Shown here one piece after another: positions 32,545 through 40,372 of a DNA stretch of 64,000 nt. The translations under genes were made by a program, and so were the position numbers. Position 1 is the stretch's first letter, and the number at the start of each line of letters is the position of its first letter. The stretch is taken from positions 55,999-119,998 of the forward strand of contig JANOGW010000080.1 of assembly GCA_031406155.1 (NCBI GenBank), read 5' to 3'. The DNA comes from JACMNW01 sp031406155 (GTDB lineage Bacteria; Pseudomonadota; Alphaproteobacteria; Rhodobacterales; Rhodobacteraceae). The notes below the pieces were generated by a model. It ran no database searches. It was not told where the DNA came from and saw only the letters and a list, made by a program, of their open reading frames with translations.

Positions 32545-34500
32545 ATGGCCAACGACCTTCTTTCCAGCACCCACGATACCTACGACGCCTCGTCAATCGA
32601 GGTGCTGGAACCCTTGGAGGCTGTCCGCCTGCGCCCCGGCATGTATATCGGCGGCATTGATGAACGCGCCTATCACCACCTCGCCGCCGAGATTATCGAC
32701 AACTCGATGGACGAAGCCGTCGCAGGCCACGCCAACCGGATCGAAGTGGAACTGCACGCCGACGGCTCCCTGACGGTACGTGACAATGGCCGTGGCATCC
32801 CGGTCGATCCGCACCCCAAATTCCCCGACAAATCCGCCCTCGAAGTCATCCTCTGCACCCTCCACTCGGGCGGCAAATTCAACGGCAAATCCTACGAGAC
32901 ATCCGGCGGCCTGCACGGCGTAGGCTCCTCGGTCGTCAACGCCCTGTCCGACCACCTTTACGTCGAGGTCGCCCGCAACAAGGAACTTTACGCCCAAACC
33001 TTCTCGCGCGGCAAACCCATGGGCCCCATCGCCAAAATCGGCGCCGCCCCCAACCGCCGCGGCACCGCCTTCACCTTCCACCCCGACCCGGAGATTTTCG
33101 GCTCGCACCATTTCCGCCCATCCCGCCTGCTGCGCATGGTCCGTTCCAAGGCCTATTTGTTTTCCGGCGTCGAAATACGCTGGAAATCGGCCATCCCCGA
33201 CGGCGACACTCCGATGGAGGCCACCTTCCACTTCCCCGGCGGCCTCGCCGATTACCTGTCCGACACGCTGGAACAAACCACCACCTACGCCGACCGCCCC
33301 TTTGCAGGCAAAGTCAGCTTTCAGGAAAAATTTCAGGTCCCCGGCTCCGTCGAATGGGCCATCAACTGGTCCCCGGTGCGCGACGGCTTTCTGCAATCCT
33401 ATTGCAACACCGTCCCCACCCCCGAAGGCGGCACGCATGAATTCGGCTTCTGGTCCGCCATCCTGAAAGGCCTCCGCGCCTACGGCGAGCTGACCAAAAA
33501 CCGCAAAGCCGAATTGATCACCCGCGATGATATGCTGACCGGCGGCTGCGCGCTAATATCGGTGTTCATTCGTGAGCCACAATTCGTCGGCCAAACCAAA
33601 GACCGTTTGGCAACCGAGGAAGCCACCAGATACGTCGAAAACGCCGTGCGTGACCATTTTGATAATTGGCTGGCCAATGATACCAAATCCGCCGGTGCGA
33701 TTATGGATTTTCTTGTCCTGCGCGCCGAAGAACGCCTGAAACGCAAACAGGAAAAAGAAACCCAACGCAAAACCGCCACCAAAAAACTGCGCCTGCCCGG
33801 TAAACTCACCGATTGTTCGTCTAAAACCCGCGAAGGCACTGAATTGTTCATCGTCGAGGGCGATAGCGCCGGCGGGTCCGCCAAAGGGGCGCGGTCCCGT
33901 GAAACCCAGGCCCTACTGCCGTTAAAAGGCAAGATTCTCAACGTCCTTGGCGCTGCCTCTGCCAAACTCAACGACAATTCCGAGATTCGCGATATATGCG
34001 AGGCGCTTGGCGTCCAAATGGGTACTCGCTTCAAAGTCGATGATCTGCGCTATGAAAAGATCATCATCATGACCGACGCCGACGTTGACGGCGCGCATAT
34101 CGCCAGCCTGCTGATGACGTTTTTCTTCACCCAAATGCGCCCGCTGATCGACAAGGGCCACCTTTTTCTGGCCTGCCCGCCGCTCTATCGCCTGACCCAA
34201 GGCGCCGAACGCCTGTATGTGGCGGATGACGCCGAAAAAGAGCTATGGCTCGCCAAGGGTCTGGGCGGCAAAGGTAAAATCGACGTTCAGCGGTTCAAAG
34301 GTCTGGGCGAGATGGACGCAAAAGACCTGAAAGACACCACAATGAACCCCCTGACGCGGAAACTGATCCGGGTGAGCATTGACGAAGAAGCGCCGGGCGA
34401 GACCGGCGATCTGGTCGAGCGCCTGATGGGCAAGAAACCGGAACTGCGCTATCAATATATTCAGGAAAACGCGCGGTTTGTGGAGGAGTTAGATGTATGA
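32545..34500 (+). CDS. parE: DNA topoisomerase IV subunit B ParE
   Basis: ParE is the ATPase subunit of topoisomerase IV, which decatenates daughter chromosomes. From ATG 32545 (AGGAAAG upstream) it has 651 residues. The GHKL ATPase domain shows EIIDNSMDEAV, DNGRGIPVDPHPK and LHGVGSSVVNALS. The Toprim domain has LFIVEGDSAGGSAKGAR and IIIMTDADVDGAHI. The end RFKGLGEMDAKDL...RFVEELDV is normal. It is ParE rather than GyrB by its length and the absence of the GyrB insertion. Its stop overlaps the start of an AT-rich gene. Confidence 0.96.
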   Translation: MANDLLSSTHDTYDASSIEVLEPLEAVRLRPGMYIGGIDERAYHHLAAEIIDNSMDEAVAGHANRIEVELHADGSLTVRDNGRGIPVDPHPKFPDKSALEVILCTLHSGGKFNGKSYETSGGLHGVGSSVVNALSDHLYVEVARNKELYAQTFSRGKPMGPIAKIGAAPNRRGTAFTFHPDPEIFGSHHFRPSRLLRMVRSKAYLFSGVEIRWKSAIPDGDTPMEATFHFPGGLADYLSDTLEQTTTYADRPFAGKVSFQEKFQVPGSVEWAINWSPVRDGFLQSYCNTVPTPEGGTHEFGFWSAILKGLRAYGELTKNRKAELITRDDMLTGGCALISVFIREPQFVGQTKDRLATEEATRYVENAVRDHFDNWLANDTKSAGAIMDFLVLRAEERLKRKQEKETQRKTATKKLRLPGKLTDCSSKTREGTELFIVEGDSAGGSAKGARSRETQALLPLKGKILNVLGAASAKLNDNSEIRDICEALGVQMGTRFKVDDLRYEKIIIMTDADVDGAHIASLLMTFFFTQMRPLIDKGHLFLACPPLYRLTQGAERLYVADDAEKELWLAKGLGGKGKIDVQRFKGLGEMDAKDLKDTTMNPLTRKLIRVSIDEEAPGETGDLVERLMGKKPELRYQYIQENARFVEELDV

Positions 34501-35381
34501 GTGACATAAAGCTTGGGAAAACATCTGTATCTGGAACAGAGTCGAACGAAGGCTTGGGAGGTACTGGTAACCTACAGAAAGATTTGAATCATATCCGAGA
34601 GCTCGTAAACAAATCGGACGGTCGTGAAAAGTTCTTCATGGCACTCGTTACCGTCATTTTTTCTGTGGGGACGGCAGTTAGTACTTATTCGGTTTATGAT
34701 AACTCGTCTCGGGCACGTGAAAGTGTAGAGCGGGCCGAACGACTCGTGGAGCAGATTTCTGGGATTTCCAGACCAATCGCAGTTCAGTATCTTAAACCTC
34801 TAATAGAGTCACAAAAGGGTGAACTTATCGCAACCTATGATATCGCCTCAAACTGGTATCAAAGCCCCGGCACTTACGGATTTTTATTTTCTGTTCCAAT
34901 AATAGGAAAAACATCCGGCGCACCGGGTAGAATAATTGGCATAGAGTATAAAATGGATGGACCGATTGTAGACTTTCTTTCAACGAGAAGTGATGGAACT
35001 ATTTCTCAGTCCACTCGGAAAAAATATATGTCAGAATTATATAGTTCGACTACTATAAATCAAACGATTGAAGGTGTGCTTGTCGCCCGAAACGGAACTT
35101 TTAGCCTTTCAACAACAAATAGTCGTACTTTCATTTCTTGCGAAGACGGTTATGATAATGCAGAAAATTTTATTGAAATGACAGAAGGGTACATCGGTTC
35201 AATAAGCATCAGGCCTGTATTTTCTGATATAGAGAATCTGCCTAATTTCACAACTTTTCAAATGATACTTCCTCAAGGCGAAGATATTTTTTGCCCCCAT
35301 CTCAATGAGATAGCGGAGCCCGTGATTGTTGTCGAACCAGCGGAAGCTGCTCCCGTAGTGGATGTCGTGGAGCAAAAATGA
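34497..35381 (+). CDS. AT-rich membrane-anchored protein of unknown function
   Basis: A 294-residue protein whose ATG overlaps the parE stop by 4 nt. Base composition is far more AT-rich than the neighbours (long stretches such as 34980-35080 are clearly below 40% GC), with rare codons like ATA and AGA. A soluble N-terminus of about 46 residues is followed by one membrane segment (FMALVTVIFSVGTAVSTYSVY) and a short coiled-coil-like stretch RARESVERAERLVEQI. A larger extracytoplasmic domain without recognised motifs ends in the low-complexity tail EPVIVVEPAEAAPVVDVVEQ. Features point to horizontal acquisition. No function can be assigned. Confidence 0.8.
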   Translation: MSDIKLGKTSVSGTESNEGLGGTGNLQKDLNHIRELVNKSDGREKFFMALVTVIFSVGTAVSTYSVYDNSSRARESVERAERLVEQISGISRPIAVQYLKPLIESQKGELIATYDIASNWYQSPGTYGFLFSVPIIGKTSGAPGRIIGIEYKMDGPIVDFLSTRSDGTISQSTRKKYMSELYSSTTINQTIEGVLVARNGTFSLSTTNSRTFISCEDGYDNAENFIEMTEGYIGSISIRPVFSDIENLPNFTTFQMILPQGEDIFCPHLNEIAEPVIVVEPAEAAPVVDVVEQK

Positions 35382-35447
35382 GAAATTGCCTTTACCGCAG
35401 CGACTAGTATCGCATGCTTAACCACAACTCGCTATACGACGCAATTC

Positions 35448-35573
35448 GGTGCGCAATAATTGCGCGCCCTACACCGCCCCGTAGGTCGGGTCTGTGCCCC
35501 TGACGCTCGGGCGCAGGCCGGGCCTCGATGGTCTTGAATCGCTCCCGTAGGGTGTGCATTCATTGCACCACCC
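35448..35573 (+). repeat. Cluster of three hairpins upstream of structured repeat copy B
   Basis: Stem 1 is GGTGCGCAAT with ATTGCGCGCC around one base (35448-35468). Stem 2 is a 16-bp stem of 35484-35499 with 35509-35524, holding three G-U wobbles and one mismatch. Stem 3 is GGGTGTGCA with TGCACCACCC (35550-35573). The wobble pairs work only if the plus strand is the RNA. Nothing protein-coding is seen in 35382-35869. Confidence 0.6.
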
Positions 35574-35576
35574 TCA

Positions 35577-35783
35577 CGGACCGAGAAACTCCCCAGGGGA
35601 GAGTTTCTCGGTCCGTTGCCTGAAGGCGAAACGCCGTAGAGCAAGGGGCACATCAGCACTCCCAAACGCCGGGCCAAATCAGGCCGCGTCTGTCTGGCGG
35701 GTGCGTGAAACGCGCCTGCCGGGGGCAGGCAGGCGCGGCCGTCGGGGCAGTGCCCCGACTTGATTAAAATCAAATCCGGCAAG
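35577..35783 (+). repeat. Structured dispersed element, copy B (possible RNA)
   Basis: This is the 207-nt counterpart of 7789-7981. P1 is a perfect 15-bp stem CGGACCGAGAAACTC/GAGTTTCTCGGTCCG (35577-35615), unrelated in sequence to P1 of copy A. TTGCCTGAAGGCG follows as in copy A, with inner hairpin GGCG-AAA-CGCC. P3 is GCGTCTGTCTG (35686-35696) with CAGGCAGGCGC (35726-35736), using two G-U pairs and capped by the identical GGTGCGT-GAA-ACGCGCC (35700-35716). An extra hairpin GTCGGGGC/GCCCCGAC follows. P5 is TTGAT-taaa-ATCAA (35760-35773), then ATCCGGCAAG. It sits between the AT-rich foreign gene and the DUF1194 gene. Confidence 0.75.
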
Positions 35784-35869
35784 GGAACGGGTAACCACAC
35801 GATGTTCTGGTGCCCCAATAACCAAATCGTGATGCTACCTCCCCGCCCGCACTCCGCTACCATCCCCTC

Positions 35870-36550
35870 ATGCGCTACGCCCTGCCCCTCCTCTTCATAA
35901 CCGCCCCCCTTCACGCGCAGGAGGTGGATCTTGAACTTGTCCTGCTCGCCGATGCCTCTGGCTCCATCACCCAAGACGAGATCGATTTCCAACGCCAAGG
36001 CTACGCCGCCGCCATCACCGACCCCGCCGTGCTGAACGCCATCAAAAGCAACATGACCGGATCCATCGCCGTGACCTACGTCGAATGGGCCGCCAACCAA
36101 GTTACCGTGGTCGGCTGGACGATCATCGACAGCGATGCCGCAGCCCTGACCTTCGCCGAAAACCTGCTGGACCCGCCGCGCCTTGCTTACGGTCGCAACG
36201 CCATTGGCGACGCCCTGATCGAAGGCAAGCGCCTGATCGAGGCCAACTCAATCACCGGCCTGCGCCGCGTTATCGACTTTTCCGGCGACAGCATCGGCAA
36301 TTTCAGCGGCGCCAGCATCGCCGAAGGCCGCGCCCAAGTGCTGGCCGCCAACATCACCATCAACGGCCTGCCGATCCTGAAAAACGCGACTGATAGCCAG
36401 CTTGCAGATGTCTACACCGACCAAATCATCGGCGGCCCCGGCGCTTTCGTCGTGCCCGCCGAAACCCGCGAAGGCTTCACCGAAGCCGTGCGTCGCAAGC
36501 TGATATTGGAAATTGCAGGCGAGATGCCGATGCAGGTGGCCGCAGACTGA
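35870..36550 (+). CDS. DUF1194 (von Willebrand A-like) exported protein
   Basis: A 226-residue protein with a short signal peptide (ALPLLFITAPLHAQ). The core LELVLLADASGSITQDEIDFQRQGYAAAI contains the MIDAS-like DASGS metal motif of VWA domains. GRNAIGDALIEGKRLIE, RRVIDFSGDSIGNFSG and ITINGLPIL follow the DUF1194 pattern. It is probably periplasmic and binds a divalent cation; its partner is unknown. The ATG at 35870 lies 86 nt beyond structured repeat copy B. Confidence 0.87.
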   Translation: MRYALPLLFITAPLHAQEVDLELVLLADASGSITQDEIDFQRQGYAAAITDPAVLNAIKSNMTGSIAVTYVEWAANQVTVVGWTIIDSDAAALTFAENLLDPPRLAYGRNAIGDALIEGKRLIEANSITGLRRVIDFSGDSIGNFSGASIAEGRAQVLAANITINGLPILKNATDSQLADVYTDQIIGGPGAFVVPAETREGFTEAVRRKLILEIAGEMPMQVAAD

Positions 36551-36567
36551 ACCTGCACGGCGGCAGG

Positions 36568-36978
36568 CTATTTCTGCAAGGTTTCCAGATATTCCGCGAT
36601 CTGCACCAGCCGGATCGGCGTTGGCGTCTCGATCCCGTCGCCGCCATCATAGGGCACCAGTTCGCCGTCCAGCAACGACCCGAAATCGGGCATCACATCC
36701 TGCCCCTTCTTGCCCGCGTAGCCCCAGATCTGCGCCATCACACGGGTCGTAGGAAACGCGCCGCCGTTCTTCGCCGAAAGGGAGGTGATATCGGCGGGCT
36801 TTGTCGCAAGTTCTGCCGCCAACTCGCCATCCCCTGCCCCCGAAGCCCCGTGGCAGGCGGAACAATAGGCGGCATAATCCTGCGCACCGGTTGCACCCGC
36901 GCTGTCTTTCGATCCCGGGACGCATGCCGAAAGAGAGAGTGATGCAATCAGCAGCAATGGTCGTGAAACAGGGTGCAT
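36568..36978 (-). CDS. Lipoprotein c-type cytochrome
   Basis: A 136-residue product from ATG 36978 (CGGAGG upstream). A lipoprotein signal peptide RPLLLIASLSLSAC is followed by one haem-binding motif YCSACHGASGAGDG (CxxCH near residue 43). A probable axial Met lies in GQDVMPDFGSLLDG. It is a class I monohaem cytochrome anchored to the membrane by lipid. Its redox partner is not evident. lolD ends 55 nt upstream on the same strand. Confidence 0.88.
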   Translation of the reverse strand: MHPVSRPLLLIASLSLSACVPGSKDSAGATGAQDYAAYCSACHGASGAGDGELAAELATKPADITSLSAKNGGAFPTTRVMAQIWGYAGKKGQDVMPDFGSLLDGELVPYDGGDGIETPTPIRLVQIAEYLETLQK

Positions 36979-37032
36979 GGTAGCCTCCGTCGTTGCTTTA
37001 CGAAAATCACGCCCTGCCCCGCAATGCAAGGC

Positions 37033-37710
37033 TCAGACGACCCGCCCCGCCGAAAGCCGCACAACCCGGTCCATCCTGCCCGCCAGTTCCAGATTATGCG
37101 TGGCGATCAGGGCGGACAGCCCGGTTTCCCGAACAAGGTCCATCAGAACCCCGAACACCTGATCCGAGGTGGCCGGATCAAGGTTTCCGGTCGGCTCATC
37201 CGCCAGCAATAGCTGCGGCTTATTGGCCAAGGAGCGGCAAAAGGCGACGCGTTGCTGCTCCCCCCCCGACAGGGCAGCGGGCCGGTGATCCGCGCGGGCG
37301 CCGATCCCAACCCGGCCCAGCAGATCCATCGCCCGCGCCCGTGCCGCCGTTTCGGAAACCCCGTTCGCAAGCTGCGGCAGCACGATGTTTTCCAGTGCCG
37401 AAAACTCTGGCAGAAGATGGTGGAACTGATAGACAAAGCCCACTTCCGCTCGCCTGATCTCAGTTCTGGCGCGGTCGGAAAGACCAGCCATATCCTGCCC
37501 GTTCAACCTGACAAGCCCCGCATCCGCCGTATCGAGCAGGCCTGCGATGTGAAGCAGGGTCGATTTTCCGGCCCCCGAAGGTGCCACCAAAGCCACCACC
37601 TCGCCCCGCGCCACTGAAACCGATGCCCCCAGCAAAACCAGCACTTCGGCAGGTTTGCCGCGATTGTAGGCTTTCTCGATCCCAACCAGTTCCAGCATCG
37701 CCTCACTCAT
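37033..37710 (-). CDS. lolD: Lipoprotein-releasing ABC transporter ATPase LolD
   Basis: LolD powers release of outer-membrane lipoproteins from the inner membrane. The 225-residue ATPase has Walker A APSGAGKSTLLHIAGLLDT, the Q-loop VGFVYQFHHLLPEFSALENI (the LolD-typical QFHHLLPEF), the ABC signature LSGGEQQRVAFCRSLANKPQLLLADEPTGNLD (read in two parts around Walker B LLLADEP) and the switch His in IATHNLELA. It overlaps lolC by 8 nt. Confidence 0.95.
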   Translation of the reverse strand: MSEAMLELVGIEKAYNRGKPAEVLVLLGASVSVARGEVVALVAPSGAGKSTLLHIAGLLDTADAGLVRLNGQDMAGLSDRARTEIRRAEVGFVYQFHHLLPEFSALENIVLPQLANGVSETAARARAMDLLGRVGIGARADHRPAALSGGEQQRVAFCRSLANKPQLLLADEPTGNLDPATSDQVFGVLMDLVRETGLSALIATHNLELAGRMDRVVRLSAGRVV

Positions 37711-38989
37711 AGCGTAGCGCCTCGACCGGGTTCATCCGCGCCGCCCGCCGTGCCGGAAACAGGGTCACGACAAATGACAAGAACAGCGACAATGAAACGG
37801 CCGACATCACATCGCCCCATTGCAGCTTGGCCGGCAGCGCGTAGATGCCGCGAATGGACGGGTCCCAGACGCCACCACCGGACACGTAGTTCACCGCCGA
37901 AAAGATCGTGTCGATATAAACCGCGAACAGGCACCCCAGTGCGACGCCAAGTGCTGTGCCAATCAAACCGGTCGAGGCGCCGCAGATGAAAAACACCCGC
38001 AGGATCGATCCTTCGGTCAGCCCCATGGTGCGCAAGATGCCGATGTCGCGGCCTTTGTTTTTCACCAGCATGATCAGCCCCGAGATGATGTTCATCGCCG
38101 CGATCAGCACGAGGATCGACAGGATGACGAACATCACGTTGTCCTCGATCGTCAATGCGCGCAGGAAAGACCCCGATGCATCGCGCCACGTCCAGATCAG
38201 TGCGTCCGGCCCGCCCGCTATCTGCACGTCACCGGTCAGATCATCGACGGCGTCGGGATTTTGAACCATCACTTCAAATTCATCGACAAAGCCTTCGCGG
38301 TTGAAAAAGCTCTGCGCCTCAACCAACGGCATGTAAATCCGCGTACGATCAATGTCATAGCGCCCGGCGGTGAAGATATAGACCACCTCATAGGCATTCA
38401 CCCTTGGGCTGGTGCCGAACGCGGTCTTGGCCCCATTGGGCGAGATCAGGCGCAGCCGGTCACCGACCCCAAGGCCCAGTTCCCTCGCGATGCCCGAACC
38501 GATGGCGATGCCCTGATCAAACCGGTCGATATCGCCGATGGCCTCTGCCCCGATACCGACGCGGGGGATCGTTTTGAGATCGGCAGTCGCTATGCCGAAC
38601 ACCTCTGCCCCCAGATTGCGGCCCTGCGCCGCCGCCATGACCTGCCCCTTCACCAACGGGGCCGCACGGGTGACACCGGGCACCGCTGCCAAAGATGTCT
38701 CAATTCCGTCGCCTTGGACAAAACCCGAAATGGTCACGCCATCCTCCCCCTGCCGGGCCGAGGAATAAACGGTGACATGGGCATTCGCGCCCAGAATCGT
38801 ATCGACAAATTCCGCCCGGAAGCCAGCGCGCACCGCCAGCGTGGCAATCAGCGCGAACACGGCAAGGGTGATGCCGATCAGGCTAATCCAGGTCATCACC
38901 GACACGCCGCCTTCTGCCCGCCTGGCCCGCAAGTAGCGCCAGGCGATCATCCATTCAAAGCGGGCAAAGGGGGGGGTGCGCTGGGTCAT
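37703..38989 (-). CDS. lolC: Lipoprotein-releasing ABC transporter permease LolC/LolE
   Basis: A 428-residue permease from ATG 38989. It has FEWMIAWRYLRARRAEGGVSVMTWISLIG with the first membrane segment, a large periplasmic domain (about residues 50-265), and three C-terminal membrane segments (VMFVILSILVLIAAMNIISGL, LRVFFICGASTGLIGTALG, AVSLSLFLSFVVTLFPARRAARM). The ending PVEALRYE is typical. It forms the inner-membrane complex with LolD. Only one permease gene is present, as in alphaproteobacteria with a single LolC/E-type protein. Confidence 0.93.
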   Translation of the reverse strand: MTQRTPPFARFEWMIAWRYLRARRAEGGVSVMTWISLIGITLAVFALIATLAVRAGFRAEFVDTILGANAHVTVYSSARQGEDGVTISGFVQGDGIETSLAAVPGVTRAAPLVKGQVMAAAQGRNLGAEVFGIATADLKTIPRVGIGAEAIGDIDRFDQGIAIGSGIARELGLGVGDRLRLISPNGAKTAFGTSPRVNAYEVVYIFTAGRYDIDRTRIYMPLVEAQSFFNREGFVDEFEVMVQNPDAVDDLTGDVQIAGGPDALIWTWRDASGSFLRALTIEDNVMFVILSILVLIAAMNIISGLIMLVKNKGRDIGILRTMGLTEGSILRVFFICGASTGLIGTALGVALGCLFAVYIDTIFSAVNYVSGGGVWDPSIRGIYALPAKLQWGDVMSAVSLSLFLSFVVTLFPARRAARMNPVEALRYE

Positions 38990-39083
38990 CACGTCTCCGA
39001 TTTTGTTGGCGGCACCGTGGCGATTGGCATCCCAATGGTCAAGCGCCAGCCCACAAGTTGGCGACAACGCACGTTAACGTTCG

Positions 39084-39117
39084 GGCAAGCGATGCCGCGC
39101 AGACAGTATCGCTTGCC
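39084..39117. repeat. Perfect 10-bp hairpin between lolC and the aldo/keto reductase gene
   Basis: GGCAAGCGAT (39084-39093) pairs with ATCGCTTGCC (39108-39117) around 14 nt. The palindrome ACGTTAACGT (39071-39080) lies beside it. The hairpin is 21 nt after the reductase stop on the minus strand. It could end that transcript, but lacks a T-tract. Confidence 0.5.
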
Positions 39118-39137
39118 TGTTCATGCCAAGAACCACG

Positions 39138-40127
39138 TCAATAGCGCTGCGGCAGATCGGGCTTGGTTTGTACAATTGCCTCAACGGCGGCCAGAACATC
39201 CGGCGTCATCTTGGATTTTGCGTCCAAAGCTGAAAGATTGTCTTGCAACTGCGCCTTGCGCGATGCGCCAAGTATGACGGTTGATACGCGCGGGTTTTGC
39301 AAACACCACAAAAGCGCCAAGTGGTGCACGGGCAAGCCGTTATCTGCAGCCAGTTTTGCCAATGCTTTCACTTTGACCAGCCGCGCTTTGCCCGCTTCGG
39401 ATTGCATTTGATCCCGCAGCCATTCGTAGCCGGGCAGGTTCACGCGGCTGTCGGGCGGAATGCCATCGTTATATTTGCCCGTCAGCAGACCTGAGGCAAG
39501 CGGTGACCAAATCGTCGTGCCCAAACCGAATGTTTCGTAGATCGGCAAATAGTCCGCCTCAACTTTTTGCCGCTCAAACAGGTTATATTGCGGCTGTTCC
39601 ATGGTGGGTGGCGTCAGGCCATGCGCCCGCGCCACTAAATGCGCTTCGGTTATCTGCTGGCCAGACCACTCTGATGTGCCCCAATACAGAACTTTGCCCT
39701 GTGCGATCAGATTGTGCATAGCCCGCACAGTTTCCTCGATGGGGGTTTCAATATCGGGCCGGTGGCAGAAATACAGATCAAGATGGTCAACCTGCAAACG
39801 GCGCAGGGCGGCATGACAGGCCTCTGTCACATGTTTCGCCGAAAGGCCGCGCTGGGTGGGTTTGGTGCCGCCCCAGAATACCTTGGACGACACGATGTAG
39901 CTGTCACGCGACCATTTCAGGCTGGCCAAGGCTTCGCCCATCAGGGTTTCGGAATTGCCAGCCTCGTAGCCTTCGGCATTATCAAAGAAATTGACACCCG
40001 CATCATAGGCTGCCGACATAAGGGTTTTCGCATCGCCCCCGTCAACCTGCTTGCCAAACGTAACCCAAGAGCCAAACGAAAATTCGGAAACTTTCAGCCC
40101 TGATTTACCTAAACGACGATAGTCCAT
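39138..40127 (-). CDS. Aldo/keto reductase (Kv-beta/YghZ-like)
   Basis: A 329-residue NADPH-dependent TIM-barrel oxidoreductase. ATG 40127 follows GGAGACTGAA. Motifs: MDYRRLGKSGLKVSEFSFG, the catalytic Asp and Tyr in FFDNAEGYEAGNSETLMGEAL, Lys in YIVSSKVFW, His in LDLYFCHRPD, the cofactor region YWGTSEWSGQQI, TIWSPLASGLLTGKYNDG and VILGASRKAQLQDNLSAL. All four catalytic residues appear present. The similarity to the voltage-gated K+ channel beta-subunit group is a family trait, and the natural substrate is unknown. 40140-40372 carries no gene that I can support. Confidence 0.92.
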   Translation of the reverse strand: MDYRRLGKSGLKVSEFSFGSWVTFGKQVDGGDAKTLMSAAYDAGVNFFDNAEGYEAGNSETLMGEALASLKWSRDSYIVSSKVFWGGTKPTQRGLSAKHVTEACHAALRRLQVDHLDLYFCHRPDIETPIEETVRAMHNLIAQGKVLYWGTSEWSGQQITEAHLVARAHGLTPPTMEQPQYNLFERQKVEADYLPIYETFGLGTTIWSPLASGLLTGKYNDGIPPDSRVNLPGYEWLRDQMQSEAGKARLVKVKALAKLAADNGLPVHHLALLWCLQNPRVSTVILGASRKAQLQDNLSALDAKSKMTPDVLAAVEAIVQTKPDLPQRY

Positions 40128-40372
40128 TTCAGTCTCCATTCTCTAAATATGCGGGTCAGGGCTTGAGATAAAGCGCTTCGTGGTACATTGGTTCCGTAAG
40201 TGATGCCGACAAGGGCGTACCACCAAGACCGCTTGAGATTGTCACGTGCATATGCCCATAGCCGCAGAAACAGAGCCAAGCGCCGCAATTGCACCCGCAG
40301 CACGCTGACTCGTGTCTTCCAAGATATCCTTCCGGGTCCGGGGGCAGCCGGCCTCTGGCGTGTGCTGCAAAA

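Noticed and set aside
35432..36100. A 222-residue open frame on the minus strand across the palindromic region and the start of the DUF1194 gene
   Set aside because: It is antisense to a well-supported gene and to structured repeat copy B, has atypical composition and no recognisable domain.
40140..40372. Minus-strand frames between the aldo/keto reductase gene and proS, one ending TEPMYHEALYLKP
   Set aside because: No ribosome binding site, no recognised family and competing frames over the same DNA. It might be a gene remnant, but the evidence is too thin to annotate.
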